Assembly (NCBI RefSeq): GCF_002368335.1
Contig: NZ_AP018288.1
Coordinates: forward strand, 494,607 to 558,606
Length of the DNA stretch: 64,000 nt
Origin: Nostoc sp. NIES-4103
GTDB taxonomy: Bacteria > Cyanobacteriota > Cyanobacteriia > Cyanobacteriales > Nostocaceae
Reading direction: 5' to 3'
The notes beneath the pieces were generated by a model that saw nothing but the letters and a program-made list of their open reading frames with translations, ran no database searches and had not been told where the DNA came from. The translations under genes and the position numbers were made by a program. Of this stretch, positions 24,752 to 33,734 are shown piece after piece (positions within the stretch are counted from its first letter, which is position 1; the number at the start of each line of letters is the position of its first letter).

Positions 24752-25534
24752 CTATCCCTCATAATCCATCAAGACTTGTACCCATTGTGGTGGGCGGGGG
24801 ATGGGATTTCCTAGGCGGTCTAACAACAGCCATGCCGCCAAATGTACTACAAACAGATAAATAAAGTTACTTAGCACAATTAAAGCGATCGCGCCTATTT
24901 GAATTAAAAATACACTAGGACTAGCTAATATTTCCAGCTGTAAAAATATCCACTCTGTAATTTCTGTCACCTGATTAATTACATAAATCCACAAATCTTC
25001 ACTTGACAACACAGACAGCAACCACATACGGAAAAAGAACCCCAAAGTGCCTAAGAGTGTGCCTAAACAGATGGAAACAATCCAAGGTACACGACGATAC
25101 CAGGTCGCCCCCAACAGCACACCCATGAAAGCATAGGGCATGACAAACAAAAGACTCCGGACTGGCCCCATCAGCACCGACAGCAGCAACCCAGAAGTCA
25201 CTGCTGCCATCCATGCCGCTCTTTTGCCCCAACGCAGGTAAACTAAAGCGATCGGTACAGGAAAAAATATCCGCAAAACTGGCCCCAAAGGAAAGTAAAA
25301 ATTAATAAACCAAATCAGACTAGCAGTACTTGCCAAAAACGCTGTTTCCACCATTCTCAAAGGTGCATCAACTTTCAGATGCGGAGGCTTGAGGCTGTTT
25401 TGGTTAACTGAGTTGAGGGGACTGCTGTCAGGGTTTAACTGCTCTTGTTTATCTAACCTTTGATTTCGGGGAGTTGGAGATTCAGAGGATTGGTCTTTTT
25501 CTGGCTCGTCTGGCAGCGAATCTAAAATGCTCAT
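24752..25534 (-). CDS. DUF2232 membrane protein
   Basis: A 260-residue protein with a polar, Pro/Ser/Gln-rich N-terminal tail of about 60 residues and then five to seven hydrophobic helices (TAFLASTASLIWFINFYF, LRIFFPVPIALVYLRWG, MAAVTSGLLLSVL, IVSICLGTLLGTLGFFF, LIQIGAIALIVLSNFIYLFV). The pattern fits DUF2232, related to B. subtilis YybS and to small-molecule transporter S-components. It starts 12 bases after the stop of the Crp gene, so the two are probably one operon. Its substrate is unknown; the CobT-like gene downstream suggests, weakly, a cofactor link. Confidence 0.8.
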   Translation of the reverse strand: MSILDSLPDEPEKDQSSESPTPRNQRLDKQEQLNPDSSPLNSVNQNSLKPPHLKVDAPLRMVETAFLASTASLIWFINFYFPLGPVLRIFFPVPIALVYLRWGKRAAWMAAVTSGLLLSVLMGPVRSLLFVMPYAFMGVLLGATWYRRVPWIVSICLGTLLGTLGFFFRMWLLSVLSSEDLWIYVINQVTEITEWIFLQLEILASPSVFLIQIGAIALIVLSNFIYLFVVHLAAWLLLDRLGNPIPRPPQWVQVLMDYEG

Positions 25535-25546
25535 TTGGACAAGTTG

Positions 25547-26251
25547 TTAAACTATCATTCTTTCCAAAGCTGACACATCAGGAATAGAAATAGTGTCTTG
25601 ATCCCGTTTAATCAAGCCTTTTTTTTCTAGCCTTGTCAATACTCTTGTAACTGTTTCCCGCGCTAGTCCACTTAAACTACTCAATTCCCGATGCGGTAAA
25701 TTCGGAATTTTCGTTTCTCCTGTCTGTCCTCGTTTACCTTGTCCTTCTGCCAAAAACAACAAAGTGTCTGCCACCCGCGACTGACTATCAGATTCCCGCA
25801 AGCGCAGACGCCGATTCACTTGCCGTAAGCGCCGCGCCATCAATTGTGCCAGTCGCACTCCCGCCAATGGTTCTGTCTGGAGTAACTTGACAAAATCCTG
25901 AGAGGGCATACTACCAATCACCGTGGGAGTGAGGGTAATTACGTCTGTGGAGCGGGGTACTTCATCTAACGCCGCCATTTCGCCAAACAATTCCCCCCTG
26001 CCAATGATATTCAGCGTCACCTCTTTCCCTTCAAGATTGTAAGTGCGAATTTTGACCCAGCCATCAACTATAAAATATACAGAACCGCCCCAGTCATTTT
26101 CCAAGAGAATTACCTGATTGGCTGGGTGCGTGCGGGTAACAAGATTGGTCAGGGCAACTTCCACAACAGCTTCTGGCAACCCTTGAAAAAAGGGAGCCGA
26201 GATAATCCAGGGATTGGTCGATGCTTCTTGCAAGCTATATCGGTCTTCCAT
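25547..26251 (-). CDS. Crp/Fnr family transcriptional regulator
   Basis: A 234-residue regulator. Residues about 20-130 form the cyclic-nucleotide-binding fold (VILLENDWGGSVYFIVDGWVK, then GRGELFGEMAALDEVPRSTDV, close to the phosphate-binding cassette with E and R). The C-terminal Crp helix-turn-helix is HRELSSLSGLARETVTRVLTRLEKKGLI. It lacks the NtcA recognition helix, so it is not NtcA. The binding cassette FGEMAALDEVPRS keeps the Glu and Arg that hold cAMP in true CRPs, so cyclic-nucleotide binding is possible. First gene of a likely operon. Confidence 0.9.
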   Translation of the reverse strand: MEDRYSLQEASTNPWIISAPFFQGLPEAVVEVALTNLVTRTHPANQVILLENDWGGSVYFIVDGWVKIRTYNLEGKEVTLNIIGRGELFGEMAALDEVPRSTDVITLTPTVIGSMPSQDFVKLLQTEPLAGVRLAQLMARRLRQVNRRLRLRESDSQSRVADTLLFLAEGQGKRGQTGETKIPNLPHRELSSLSGLARETVTRVLTRLEKKGLIKRDQDTISIPDVSALERMIV

Positions 26252-27252
26252 GACGATATCTTTATTAAAGCTGCTATGTATACAATAAACAAGGGCACTA
26301 TATTCAGCCTAAGCGATCAAGGCACAGCCCATTTAAAAAAAAGCTACTTGACATCAGAAAACGACAAGAGCATTTTTTTGTAGACAATATTTATCAATTG
26401 ATAAAAATAGCGTCAAACATTTGCACACAGCAACTCTTAGGGGGTTGTTTAGAGGCTAATTGCAGTACAAACTTGATGAATTGAAAATATATCCAAACAA
26501 CATTTAATAATAATCAAGTAAGTTAATTTTTGTTAAGTTAACTTCATAGAGGAAAGAGAAGGAGGAAAGAAAGAATTATCCGTTTTGCTTTGACCCTGCC
26601 CGAAGGACGTTGAAATACGACAAACTACATGTAAGTCAGGAAGAAGGGTGTGGGGTATGGCTCTTGTGGGTGTAGGTAAAATCAGTGTTAGCTCTCTTAC
26701 CTTATTGGTTTCGCTTCTGGGTGTACAAAAATATAGCTTTCTCTTTCACCCCCCCCTATACCCCACACCCTGCACCCTACACTCTGTTCTGGCCATGTTC
26801 TGTTAAAAAATGCCATCTTGCCATTCAGTTACTCTTTGGCTACATTAATTGCTCGTGTAGGTGTAAACAGGAGGACTTTGCCTTGTAGATTCAGTTTTGG
26901 TTGCTCAGAGTTGGTTTAACCAAGATTATTTGCTTAATTGTTGCATTTTTTGATGTTTTTTATAATTATGAAGCCGAGAGGCTGTAACATCGCCTATATA
27001 GTCAAAGGGCACAGCGCCTTGTAAATCCCCTTGTGCTGACAACTTCAAAAAAACTTTTGTGTCCCTGGACTTCAATTAGCTCTCAAGCTAATTTTGCCAA
27101 ATCGGCGCTGATTGGCGATCGCTACAACTCCCAGTTATCCAAACATAATTGCACTCACAAGTGCGAAGGCAGCTTTCAAACTTCCGTATTTTCCTTGTTT
27201 CTAAAGTAAATCTTACACAGTTAACCTACAGTTCTAGCTAAGGTAATTTAAA
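26252..27252. other. intergenic region with a GGGTGTGGGG inverted repeat
   Basis: One kilobase without a supported gene. GGGTGTGGGGTATGG (26646-26660) and CTATACCCCACACCC (about 26756-26770) are inverted copies about 100 bases apart, flanked by GTTCTGTTAA motifs that also occur near 10205. The rest is AT-rich and includes the leader of the following GTG-started gene. Confidence 0.5.
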
Positions 27253-30200
27253 GTGACTTCCCGCGAAGATGAAATTAAAAAACTGATTGCAGATATTGAC
27301 AACTTACTTACTAGCAGTGGTAAGCGCCTCTTTAGGCTTCTGTCTAGTCAGGCGCAGGAACCACGAGAGGTTTTAGAACGAATCCGCAACTTCCTTGTTC
27401 AGCTAGAACAGAGTGAGGCGCTTAAGCAAAATACTCAAAACAAGTCCGCTGAACAGCCGCAAAGATCCCCGCTGTTGACAAAATTTATTGAGCAAGGCCA
27501 CAATCAACCTGACCAAGAACAAAGTAATCTGATACCCCAACAATTCAAAAGTGAATTCTTTGCACTCTTACAGCCCCTGCAAACAGAATTAGCAGCGATG
27601 TTGCAAGAGCGGGCAAACCTTGTGCAAGAAATTAGGCAACTAGAGCAAAGGCGACTCCATCACCACTCCCTGAGTCAGCAGTGGGCAAACCAAGAACAGA
27701 TGATTTCCGAATTTTTGCAGGTTCTTATAAATCGTCTAGCGCCAAATTTAACGCCAGAAATGGCTCAGACTTTAGCAAGTTCCTCTCATGTTCCCACAGC
27801 CAGCAATGACGCAAGTAGCGAGTTAACATCTTCTGCAACTCAAGCTTTAGAATCATCACCTCAAGTAGAGCGGTTAACACAGCTAGCCAGGGAGTTAGAT
27901 CAACGTTTATTATCACTAGATGGTACTGTAAATGTCGTCTTTGAGGCACTACAGCGCAATATTAATACTTATCATGAATCCTTATCTCAAGCTCTAGCCA
28001 GAATGCACAGTACAGGAGTGCAAGGCGAGCAATTGATGGCTAACTTTCTCAACAATTTAACCCAGTATTTACAGCAACAAACAGTTACTCCTCAGCCATC
28101 AGTTATTGAAGTAAAAAATGAAACATTACCTCCATCGCCATCACTGCCAACTCAGACAAATACTGTAACTCATACAAGTACTAAAGTTGCAAGTCAACCG
28201 TTAGAATTTATCAAGTCACAGGCTGCACCTGCACTCCCCAGTCATGAAGAAGAGTTAAGCGATCGCGTTAATCAAACAGAAGAAGTTGGCAGTGCGATCG
28301 CCCAAGATTTTGAGGCACTACTTTTAGAATTCGACCCAGACGCGCCTTTGTCTTCTGGCAATGCTACCACCCCAGCAGAATCGCATCTCGATAGTTTAGA
28401 TTTAATTGGCGATGAAGTAGATCAACTTTATGCCAGTTTGTTTGGTAATAGTAGTTTGACTAACCCAAGTCAGCAGATAAATCCAGAGATTGTCCCAGAA
28501 AATTTAGCATCATCAAATATTGCAGAAGTTGCATCTACTCCTGACACAAATCCAGAACAACCAGAGGTGGTGACAGAAGATTTGTCAGCGTCAAGTATTC
28601 CCAATACCCCACCACTATCTACAAATGATCCAGTACAATCGGTAGATTCTGCGGAAATTGTGCCAGATCCTTGGCTGCACAAACCAGATATAGACCTTTT
28701 TGATCTGAGTGACACTGAGACAGAAGAAACACAAAATCCTCCCATACAATCCATCAACTCACCATTAGAATCATGGCAAACATCGCAGTTTGAGGAAGAT
28801 ACAGACCCAGCCACACCTGTGGGTTTTTCTAACTTACTAAAACAAGAAAGTTTAGCCACAGACAGTTACGAAATTCAGCCAAGCAATGCTGATACAATCA
28901 CCGCCTTGACTGACTTATTAACTGATGCAGTGATTGATACAAATTTGCCTTCAGAAATAACATTTAGTAAAGAAGAAGATACAGAAGTAACATCCCCCTC
29001 ATCCCCCGCATCCCCCCCACTGAATTCAACTCAGCATGAAGAGCAGTTACCAGAAGTTTCTCCTCCTGTAAAACTCCCATCAGTGACAATTATTACCAAA
29101 AAATTGGAAGAACCAATTAATCAAGATGAAAAGCAGGAGCAATTATCAGATACCTACATTCCAGCTTCGCCACAGGAAAATTTGCTCTCGCCAGAAGTTA
29201 ACCAACCGACAAACGTACCTGATATTTTCCTAGACGAAGAGCAGTTACAGCAATTGCATCAAGATTTAGCCAAGTTTGATCAACAGCTACACTTCGAGTT
29301 AGAACCTGCAAGTAGCTTAGATAGTAGCGAGAGTTTGAGCGATCGCCAAAATTTGCAGCATCCAATTTCGCCTACAAACTTGGAATTCCCCCGCGAGCAA
29401 CAGATAGTAGAGAATATCCCTAATGTTGCTTTCTCCAGTGCAGAAGTGTCTAAAATTGCCCCTATATCCTTGCCGCAAACAGCAGAAGAATCAGATCTAA
29501 GCCAGACAACTGAAAAAAAAAAGGAAGCCACAACTTCTTTTGAAGAGAACTCTTTAATTGCAAATTCACCATCTCAAAATAATATAGAAGTTGCGCCCAA
29601 TACTCTAGAATCAGTTTGGTATTTAGGAATTGATTTAGGTACCACTGGAATATCTGCGGCCCTGTTGAATCGTTCCAATTTTGTTGTTTATCCTATTTAC
29701 TGGTCAGCAGAAAACCAAGCAGCATCTGGTTCTTTCCAGCAATCTTTTCGTTTACCAGCCGAGGTTTATCTACCCGCTGCTTCTGTACCTCATGGCGCAA
29801 CTGAAAGTACACAAGCAGTCTCAGCAACAGCACCTGCATCTGTTGCCGAGACTGCTGAGAAGGTCAACACTTCTGTTAGTAAAAATCTTTATTCAGCGCA
29901 GTTGAAACCGTATTTACAAATAGCTATTCCCTACAAAAGTAGACAACAAAAATGGGAACCTGTATTACAATTCAATGATTTGTCTGCGGGCCCTTTGATT
30001 TGGGTTGTACGATCGCTCTCAAAATTATTGTTGACTCTCAAGTCAGACCGTCACAGCACAACTCAGGGTTTAATCGCTACGGCTATTGGTTTAGAGGCAC
30101 AAACTTTTGATCAAATAATTAGTAATATTGCTGGTGTGATTTGCACTTGTCCCTCACAGTGGTCAGAACAATATCGCTTTAATGTACGCGAAGCTTTACT

Positions 30201-31515
30201 GACTAGCAAAATAGTGCAACATCCACAGCAAGTATTTTTTGTGGAAGAAGCGATCGCCAGTCTACTGAGCATACTTGATGGCGGCAACGGTGAAACAGTA
30301 CAAATTAGCGAACAACAAGGTTTGCGTCCAGTCAAGACAAGCGATCGTCCTGTGGTGGGTAATACCCTCGCTATCAACATTGGAGCAATTGCCACAGAAA
30401 TGGCCCTAGTGGATTTACCAGAAAATCTGCTGCAATTAACCCATCAAGATTTCATGCTCCACGGTTTTGCCTATGCTAGTAAAGGAATTGAGCAGGATAT
30501 TATTTGTCAATTGCTGGTTCCACCAAAGTACCGACAATCACGTTTTGAGAACCAGGGAGATAGCAATACTACTAGTAACCCTTGGCAATGGCAAGCTGCC
30601 AATCCCGGTTTAGACCAAATGCATTGGCAGAGTTTAAGGTTGGAAGAATTAGATTTACCACGAGTTGGGGAACCAGACATCACTGCTCGTATTCGCCTCC
30701 AGCAGTATCTAGAAAGCTCGATGCTAGGACAAGCTGTGCTAGATGCAGCATTAAGTTTAAAGCTAATTTTACAACACCAAGATACTTTTACCCTAGAATT
30801 AGCCGATCAGCGCTGGGTGTTGCAGCGACGAGATTTAGAAACCCAAGTGCTTGTTCCCTTCGTGCGCCGCCTCAACCGAGAACTCAACAAGTTATTGGTA
30901 GCTCGTGGCATCCCCACAGAAGCAATTAATCAAGCTATCTTAACTGGTGGGGTAGCTTCTTTGGCAGTTGTGAACAGCTGGCTGCGGCAAAAACTTCCCA
31001 ATGCCAAGATTATTCAAGATTTTTATCTTGGGGAAAACGGCGCTCCCAATTGTAGCCGAGTTGCCCATGGTCTGGCTATGCTACCTCTGCATCCCCAAGT
31101 TTTAGATGAACCCAGACAACAATACACTGACTATTTTCTGTTTACCGAGTTGCTGCGACTTTTGCCCAACCGCACCCTATCTTTTAATGAAGTTCTGCAA
31201 CTATTTGAGGGTCGTGGCATTAATACTAGTATTTGTCAGCAACGGCTGTTGGCTTTCTTGGAAGGTGAGTTACCTCCGGGTTTGATACCTGCAAGTTTAG
31301 ATGCTACCTGGCTGACTCAGAGTTCCTATGAAAATTCTGACTACCAAGCGATCGCAGCCGCACCACTTTTTGAAAAACAAGGGAATCTGACTTATCGCCC
31401 CAATTCCCAACAGATGTTGGCTTTGCGTCACTATCTAGATGCTATCAAAACTAGTATTCAGCAATCGCTCTGTGAACCTTATACTGTGAACTTCGTCTTA
31501 GAAATTACTCATTAG
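27253..31515 (+). CDS. large protein with C-terminal Hsp70-like (actin-fold) domain
   Basis: A 1420-residue protein starting at GTG 27253. Residues 1-270 are helical with coiled-coil character (DEIKKLIADIDNLLTSSGKRLF, LQERANLVQEIRQLEQR). Residues about 270-780 are acidic, Ser/Pro/Gln-rich and probably disordered. From about residue 788 there is an Hsp70/actin-type ATPase fold: phosphate-1 loop GIDLGTTGISAALLN (Gly792, Asp794), phosphate-2-like NTLAINIGAIATEMALVDL, and adenosine-type AILTGGVASLAVV. A canonical DnaK substrate-binding domain is not seen. It may be a specialised chaperone or scaffold; ATPase activity is inferred. It stands alone with long flanking gaps. Confidence 0.8.
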   Translation: MTSREDEIKKLIADIDNLLTSSGKRLFRLLSSQAQEPREVLERIRNFLVQLEQSEALKQNTQNKSAEQPQRSPLLTKFIEQGHNQPDQEQSNLIPQQFKSEFFALLQPLQTELAAMLQERANLVQEIRQLEQRRLHHHSLSQQWANQEQMISEFLQVLINRLAPNLTPEMAQTLASSSHVPTASNDASSELTSSATQALESSPQVERLTQLARELDQRLLSLDGTVNVVFEALQRNINTYHESLSQALARMHSTGVQGEQLMANFLNNLTQYLQQQTVTPQPSVIEVKNETLPPSPSLPTQTNTVTHTSTKVASQPLEFIKSQAAPALPSHEEELSDRVNQTEEVGSAIAQDFEALLLEFDPDAPLSSGNATTPAESHLDSLDLIGDEVDQLYASLFGNSSLTNPSQQINPEIVPENLASSNIAEVASTPDTNPEQPEVVTEDLSASSIPNTPPLSTNDPVQSVDSAEIVPDPWLHKPDIDLFDLSDTETEETQNPPIQSINSPLESWQTSQFEEDTDPATPVGFSNLLKQESLATDSYEIQPSNADTITALTDLLTDAVIDTNLPSEITFSKEEDTEVTSPSSPASPPLNSTQHEEQLPEVSPPVKLPSVTIITKKLEEPINQDEKQEQLSDTYIPASPQENLLSPEVNQPTNVPDIFLDEEQLQQLHQDLAKFDQQLHFELEPASSLDSSESLSDRQNLQHPISPTNLEFPREQQIVENIPNVAFSSAEVSKIAPISLPQTAEESDLSQTTEKKKEATTSFEENSLIANSPSQNNIEVAPNTLESVWYLGIDLGTTGISAALLNRSNFVVYPIYWSAENQAASGSFQQSFRLPAEVYLPAASVPHGATESTQAVSATAPASVAETAEKVNTSVSKNLYSAQLKPYLQIAIPYKSRQQKWEPVLQFNDLSAGPLIWVVRSLSKLLLTLKSDRHSTTQGLIATAIGLEAQTFDQIISNIAGVICTCPSQWSEQYRFNVREALLTSKIVQHPQQVFFVEEAIASLLSILDGGNGETVQISEQQGLRPVKTSDRPVVGNTLAINIGAIATEMALVDLPENLLQLTHQDFMLHGFAYASKGIEQDIICQLLVPPKYRQSRFENQGDSNTTSNPWQWQAANPGLDQMHWQSLRLEELDLPRVGEPDITARIRLQQYLESSMLGQAVLDAALSLKLILQHQDTFTLELADQRWVLQRRDLETQVLVPFVRRLNRELNKLLVARGIPTEAINQAILTGGVASLAVVNSWLRQKLPNAKIIQDFYLGENGAPNCSRVAHGLAMLPLHPQVLDEPRQQYTDYFLFTELLRLLPNRTLSFNEVLQLFEGRGINTSICQQRLLAFLEGELPPGLIPASLDATWLTQSSYENSDYQAIAAAPLFEKQGNLTYRPNSQQMLALRHYLDAIKTSIQQSLCEPYTVNFVLEITH

Positions 31516-31846
31516 CCCTGAGTTCAGAAGCTTGCCTTACTGAGTTTTATATCATACAATAAAAAGAGCTAAAACAAGCAGATGGAAACCCATGTGCTGA
31601 ATTGAAAGCATAAGTTATATTTCCCCACTCATGATGGGTGCAGAGCTTTGCGCCCTTACCAACCCAACTACAAGCATGTTATTTTTTCTTGTTAAAGAAA
31701 TACGCAAAATTTAAAATACCTAGTTTAATTCAAAGATTGTATAAAATTTGTAGTTTAAGTTTTTTATTTGTCTAATTTTTGTCTATATTTACACTTAATC
31801 ACAACTCAGTATTAAGTAGTAAATAAATAGAAATTGAACTTAAGTT
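31516..31846. other. intergenic region before sugar transferase
   Basis: AT-rich; a short inverted motif around 31628-31660 (CACTCATGATGGGTGCAGAG, GCGCCC). No gene seen. Probably the end of the Hsp70-like transcript and the promoter of the sugar transferase. Confidence 0.35.
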
Positions 31847-32554
31847 ATGTCCATGCCCACTTTTACTTCTGTTGAAAGAGGTTGTGCTATGGAGAATTTA
31901 GCCCTTTTAACTTATCTTGATTCAGTTAATTATTCACAACAGCCTTTACACTGCTCAACCGCAAGTATTACAAAAAGAATAATTGATATTCTAGGAGCTA
32001 TTATTGGGCTGATAGTTACAGCCTTGGTTGCAATTCCTGTAGCGATTGCAACTATTACTAGCAATCCTGGGCCCATATTTTATTCACAAATTCGCTGCGG
32101 TTTAAACGGGCGACCTTTCCGCATTTGGAAGTTTCGTTCCATGATAGTTGATGCTGAAAAACTCAAGCATCTAGTCAACAACCAAGCCAAAGGTCATATT
32201 TTTAAATCAGTTAATGATCCTCGCATTACACCTGTAGGTAAATTCTTGCGGCGTAGTAGCTTAGATGAATTACCTCAATTTTGGAATGTGCTAATGGGGG
32301 ACATGAGTTTAGTTGGTACTCGTCCACCAACTCCTGACGAAGTTATGCATTACGAACCACACCACTGGGAAAGATTGCGAGTCAAACCAGGGATGACAGG
32401 AGAATGGCAAGTTAATGGTCGTTCCAGCATCAAAGACTTTGAAACCATTGTCAAGATGGATATCGATTATCAGCGTAAGTGGTCTATAGCTTACGACTTG
32501 AGTTTGATTTTCAAAACTATCGGGGTGGTCTTGAAAAAGAGTGGAGCTTATTAA
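31847..32554 (+). CDS. exopolysaccharide sugar transferase (undecaprenyl-phosphate type)
   Basis: A 235-residue bacterial sugar transferase that starts polysaccharide synthesis by moving a sugar-1-phosphate to a lipid carrier. One hydrophobic segment (IIDILGAIIGLIVTALVAIPVAIA) is followed by the catalytic domain: FRIWKFRSM, DELPQFWNVLMGDMSLVGTRPP and KPGMTGEWQVNGRS. It lacks the extra N-terminal membrane domain of WbaP. ATGs at 31853 and 31889 are other possible starts. A second member lies at 44366 in an exopolysaccharide cluster, so this copy may serve another glycan. Confidence 0.9.
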   Translation: MSMPTFTSVERGCAMENLALLTYLDSVNYSQQPLHCSTASITKRIIDILGAIIGLIVTALVAIPVAIATITSNPGPIFYSQIRCGLNGRPFRIWKFRSMIVDAEKLKHLVNNQAKGHIFKSVNDPRITPVGKFLRRSSLDELPQFWNVLMGDMSLVGTRPPTPDEVMHYEPHHWERLRVKPGMTGEWQVNGRSSIKDFETIVKMDIDYQRKWSIAYDLSLIFKTIGVVLKKSGAY

Positions 32555-32652
32555 GCTATGACCTGTATAGAGGGAAACAACAAGGCAAAAGGGGGAAAGG
32601 GGACGAATCATCCCTTTTCCCCCAACATCAGTCTAAAATTGTGTCAGTTTTA

Positions 32653-33669
32653 TTAGTCTGCGGACATACGGAAATCTGGGCCGTAATTACCACCACCACC
32701 TGGTAATGAGATCTTCATTAAATCAGTAGCTGGGCTTGTCAACTGAAACATCAGACCAATAGCTGTTTCTAACTCATCTTCACTGCCATCTTTCCAGGCA
32801 TTTTCAAGGTGAGTTAAAATTAATTGGAAATTCATGTTAAATTCATTCAAAAGCTGCTGGACATTTTGAGGTGGATTGGGCCAACCACCAGCAGGAACTT
32901 GTGCCATTGGGTAAGTATCAGGGAAGGGAATAGCAGGGCCTTCATAGACCCATCTACCGTTCTGTTGAATTAATTCATGACCATGATAGATTTCGGCAAA
33001 CTTGTAATAATGGGCGAGTTCCTCTGTGTTGCCAAAATCTCCTCCGTCTGGTGATTGTGAAGTACCTTCACCTTGTACCTTAATTTGATGAATAGCCCTA
33101 TCGACATCATCCATTGTTGTAATCGCATAAAGGGACTGCCCTATACTGCTGAAAATTGTGGTGAGTTGATTATGTCCGGTTAAGGTTGGATTTAAAAAAT
33201 GGAATGCATCGTGAATTGCATCATAGAAAGCGCCAATAGTTGGATAACTTCTACCTCTAAATAATGCGATCGGGCCAAATTCGGGGTATTCAATCTGCAT
33301 ACAAACATCAGTTAGGAAGTCTTGACTGAGGCCAGCTAGATACACTGTCAACTGTGGGCGAACTCCTCCAGGCAAATGACCCGGATATACTGGGATGGTA
33401 ATGTTTGGTGTACCGTCGATGGTCGTCAGCATATTACAGGCTAAACCCATATGCAGCATTTCTTCGATAATGATCGAGCGAATTAATGTAGCCGCAGTTG
33501 TAGTTGAATCTTGAATAGACCACCAAGCACAAAGATAAGGCGGTATCGTGGATAACTCCAACTCAATAGCTGATTGCAAGCTAGTCTTTAACCAGTCTAG
33601 TCCTCGTTGTTGGGCCGGGACTTGGAGTAAATCAACTATTCTGGTGCTTAAAACTTGTTGTGCAGTCAT
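32653..33669 (-). CDS. ferritin-like domain protein (VioB/iminophenyl-pyruvate dimer synthase type)
   Basis: A 338-residue protein. The start ATG at 33669 has a good ribosome site (GAAGGA, about 8 bases ahead); a TTG five codons upstream is less likely. The N-terminal half matches the ferritin-like domain found in violacein VioB: LQSAIELELSTIPPYLCAWW (Glu36, Glu38) and IIIEEMLHMGLACNML (Glu70, His73), both usual for a diiron four-helix bundle, then EELAHYYKFAEIYHG. It has no signal peptide. It follows the di-heme cytochrome gene by 65 bases on the same strand, a partnership that suggests redox chemistry on an unknown substrate. No violacein genes are near, so pigment synthesis is not implied. 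Confidence 0.82.
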   Translation of the reverse strand: MTAQQVLSTRIVDLLQVPAQQRGLDWLKTSLQSAIELELSTIPPYLCAWWSIQDSTTTAATLIRSIIIEEMLHMGLACNMLTTIDGTPNITIPVYPGHLPGGVRPQLTVYLAGLSQDFLTDVCMQIEYPEFGPIALFRGRSYPTIGAFYDAIHDAFHFLNPTLTGHNQLTTIFSSIGQSLYAITTMDDVDRAIHQIKVQGEGTSQSPDGGDFGNTEELAHYYKFAEIYHGHELIQQNGRWVYEGPAIPFPDTYPMAQVPAGGWPNPPQNVQQLLNEFNMNFQLILTHLENAWKDGSEDELETAIGLMFQLTSPATDLMKISLPGGGGNYGPDFRMSAD

Positions 33670-33734
33670 AGTGTTATCCTTCAAATTTGTATTGTTTTGA
33701 AAGTCTCAACAATGGTTGCGGTTGTGAGTAGAAA

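Noticed and set aside
25547..26251. NtcA
   Set aside because: The helix-turn-helix and N-terminus differ from NtcA; only a general Crp/Fnr call is supported.
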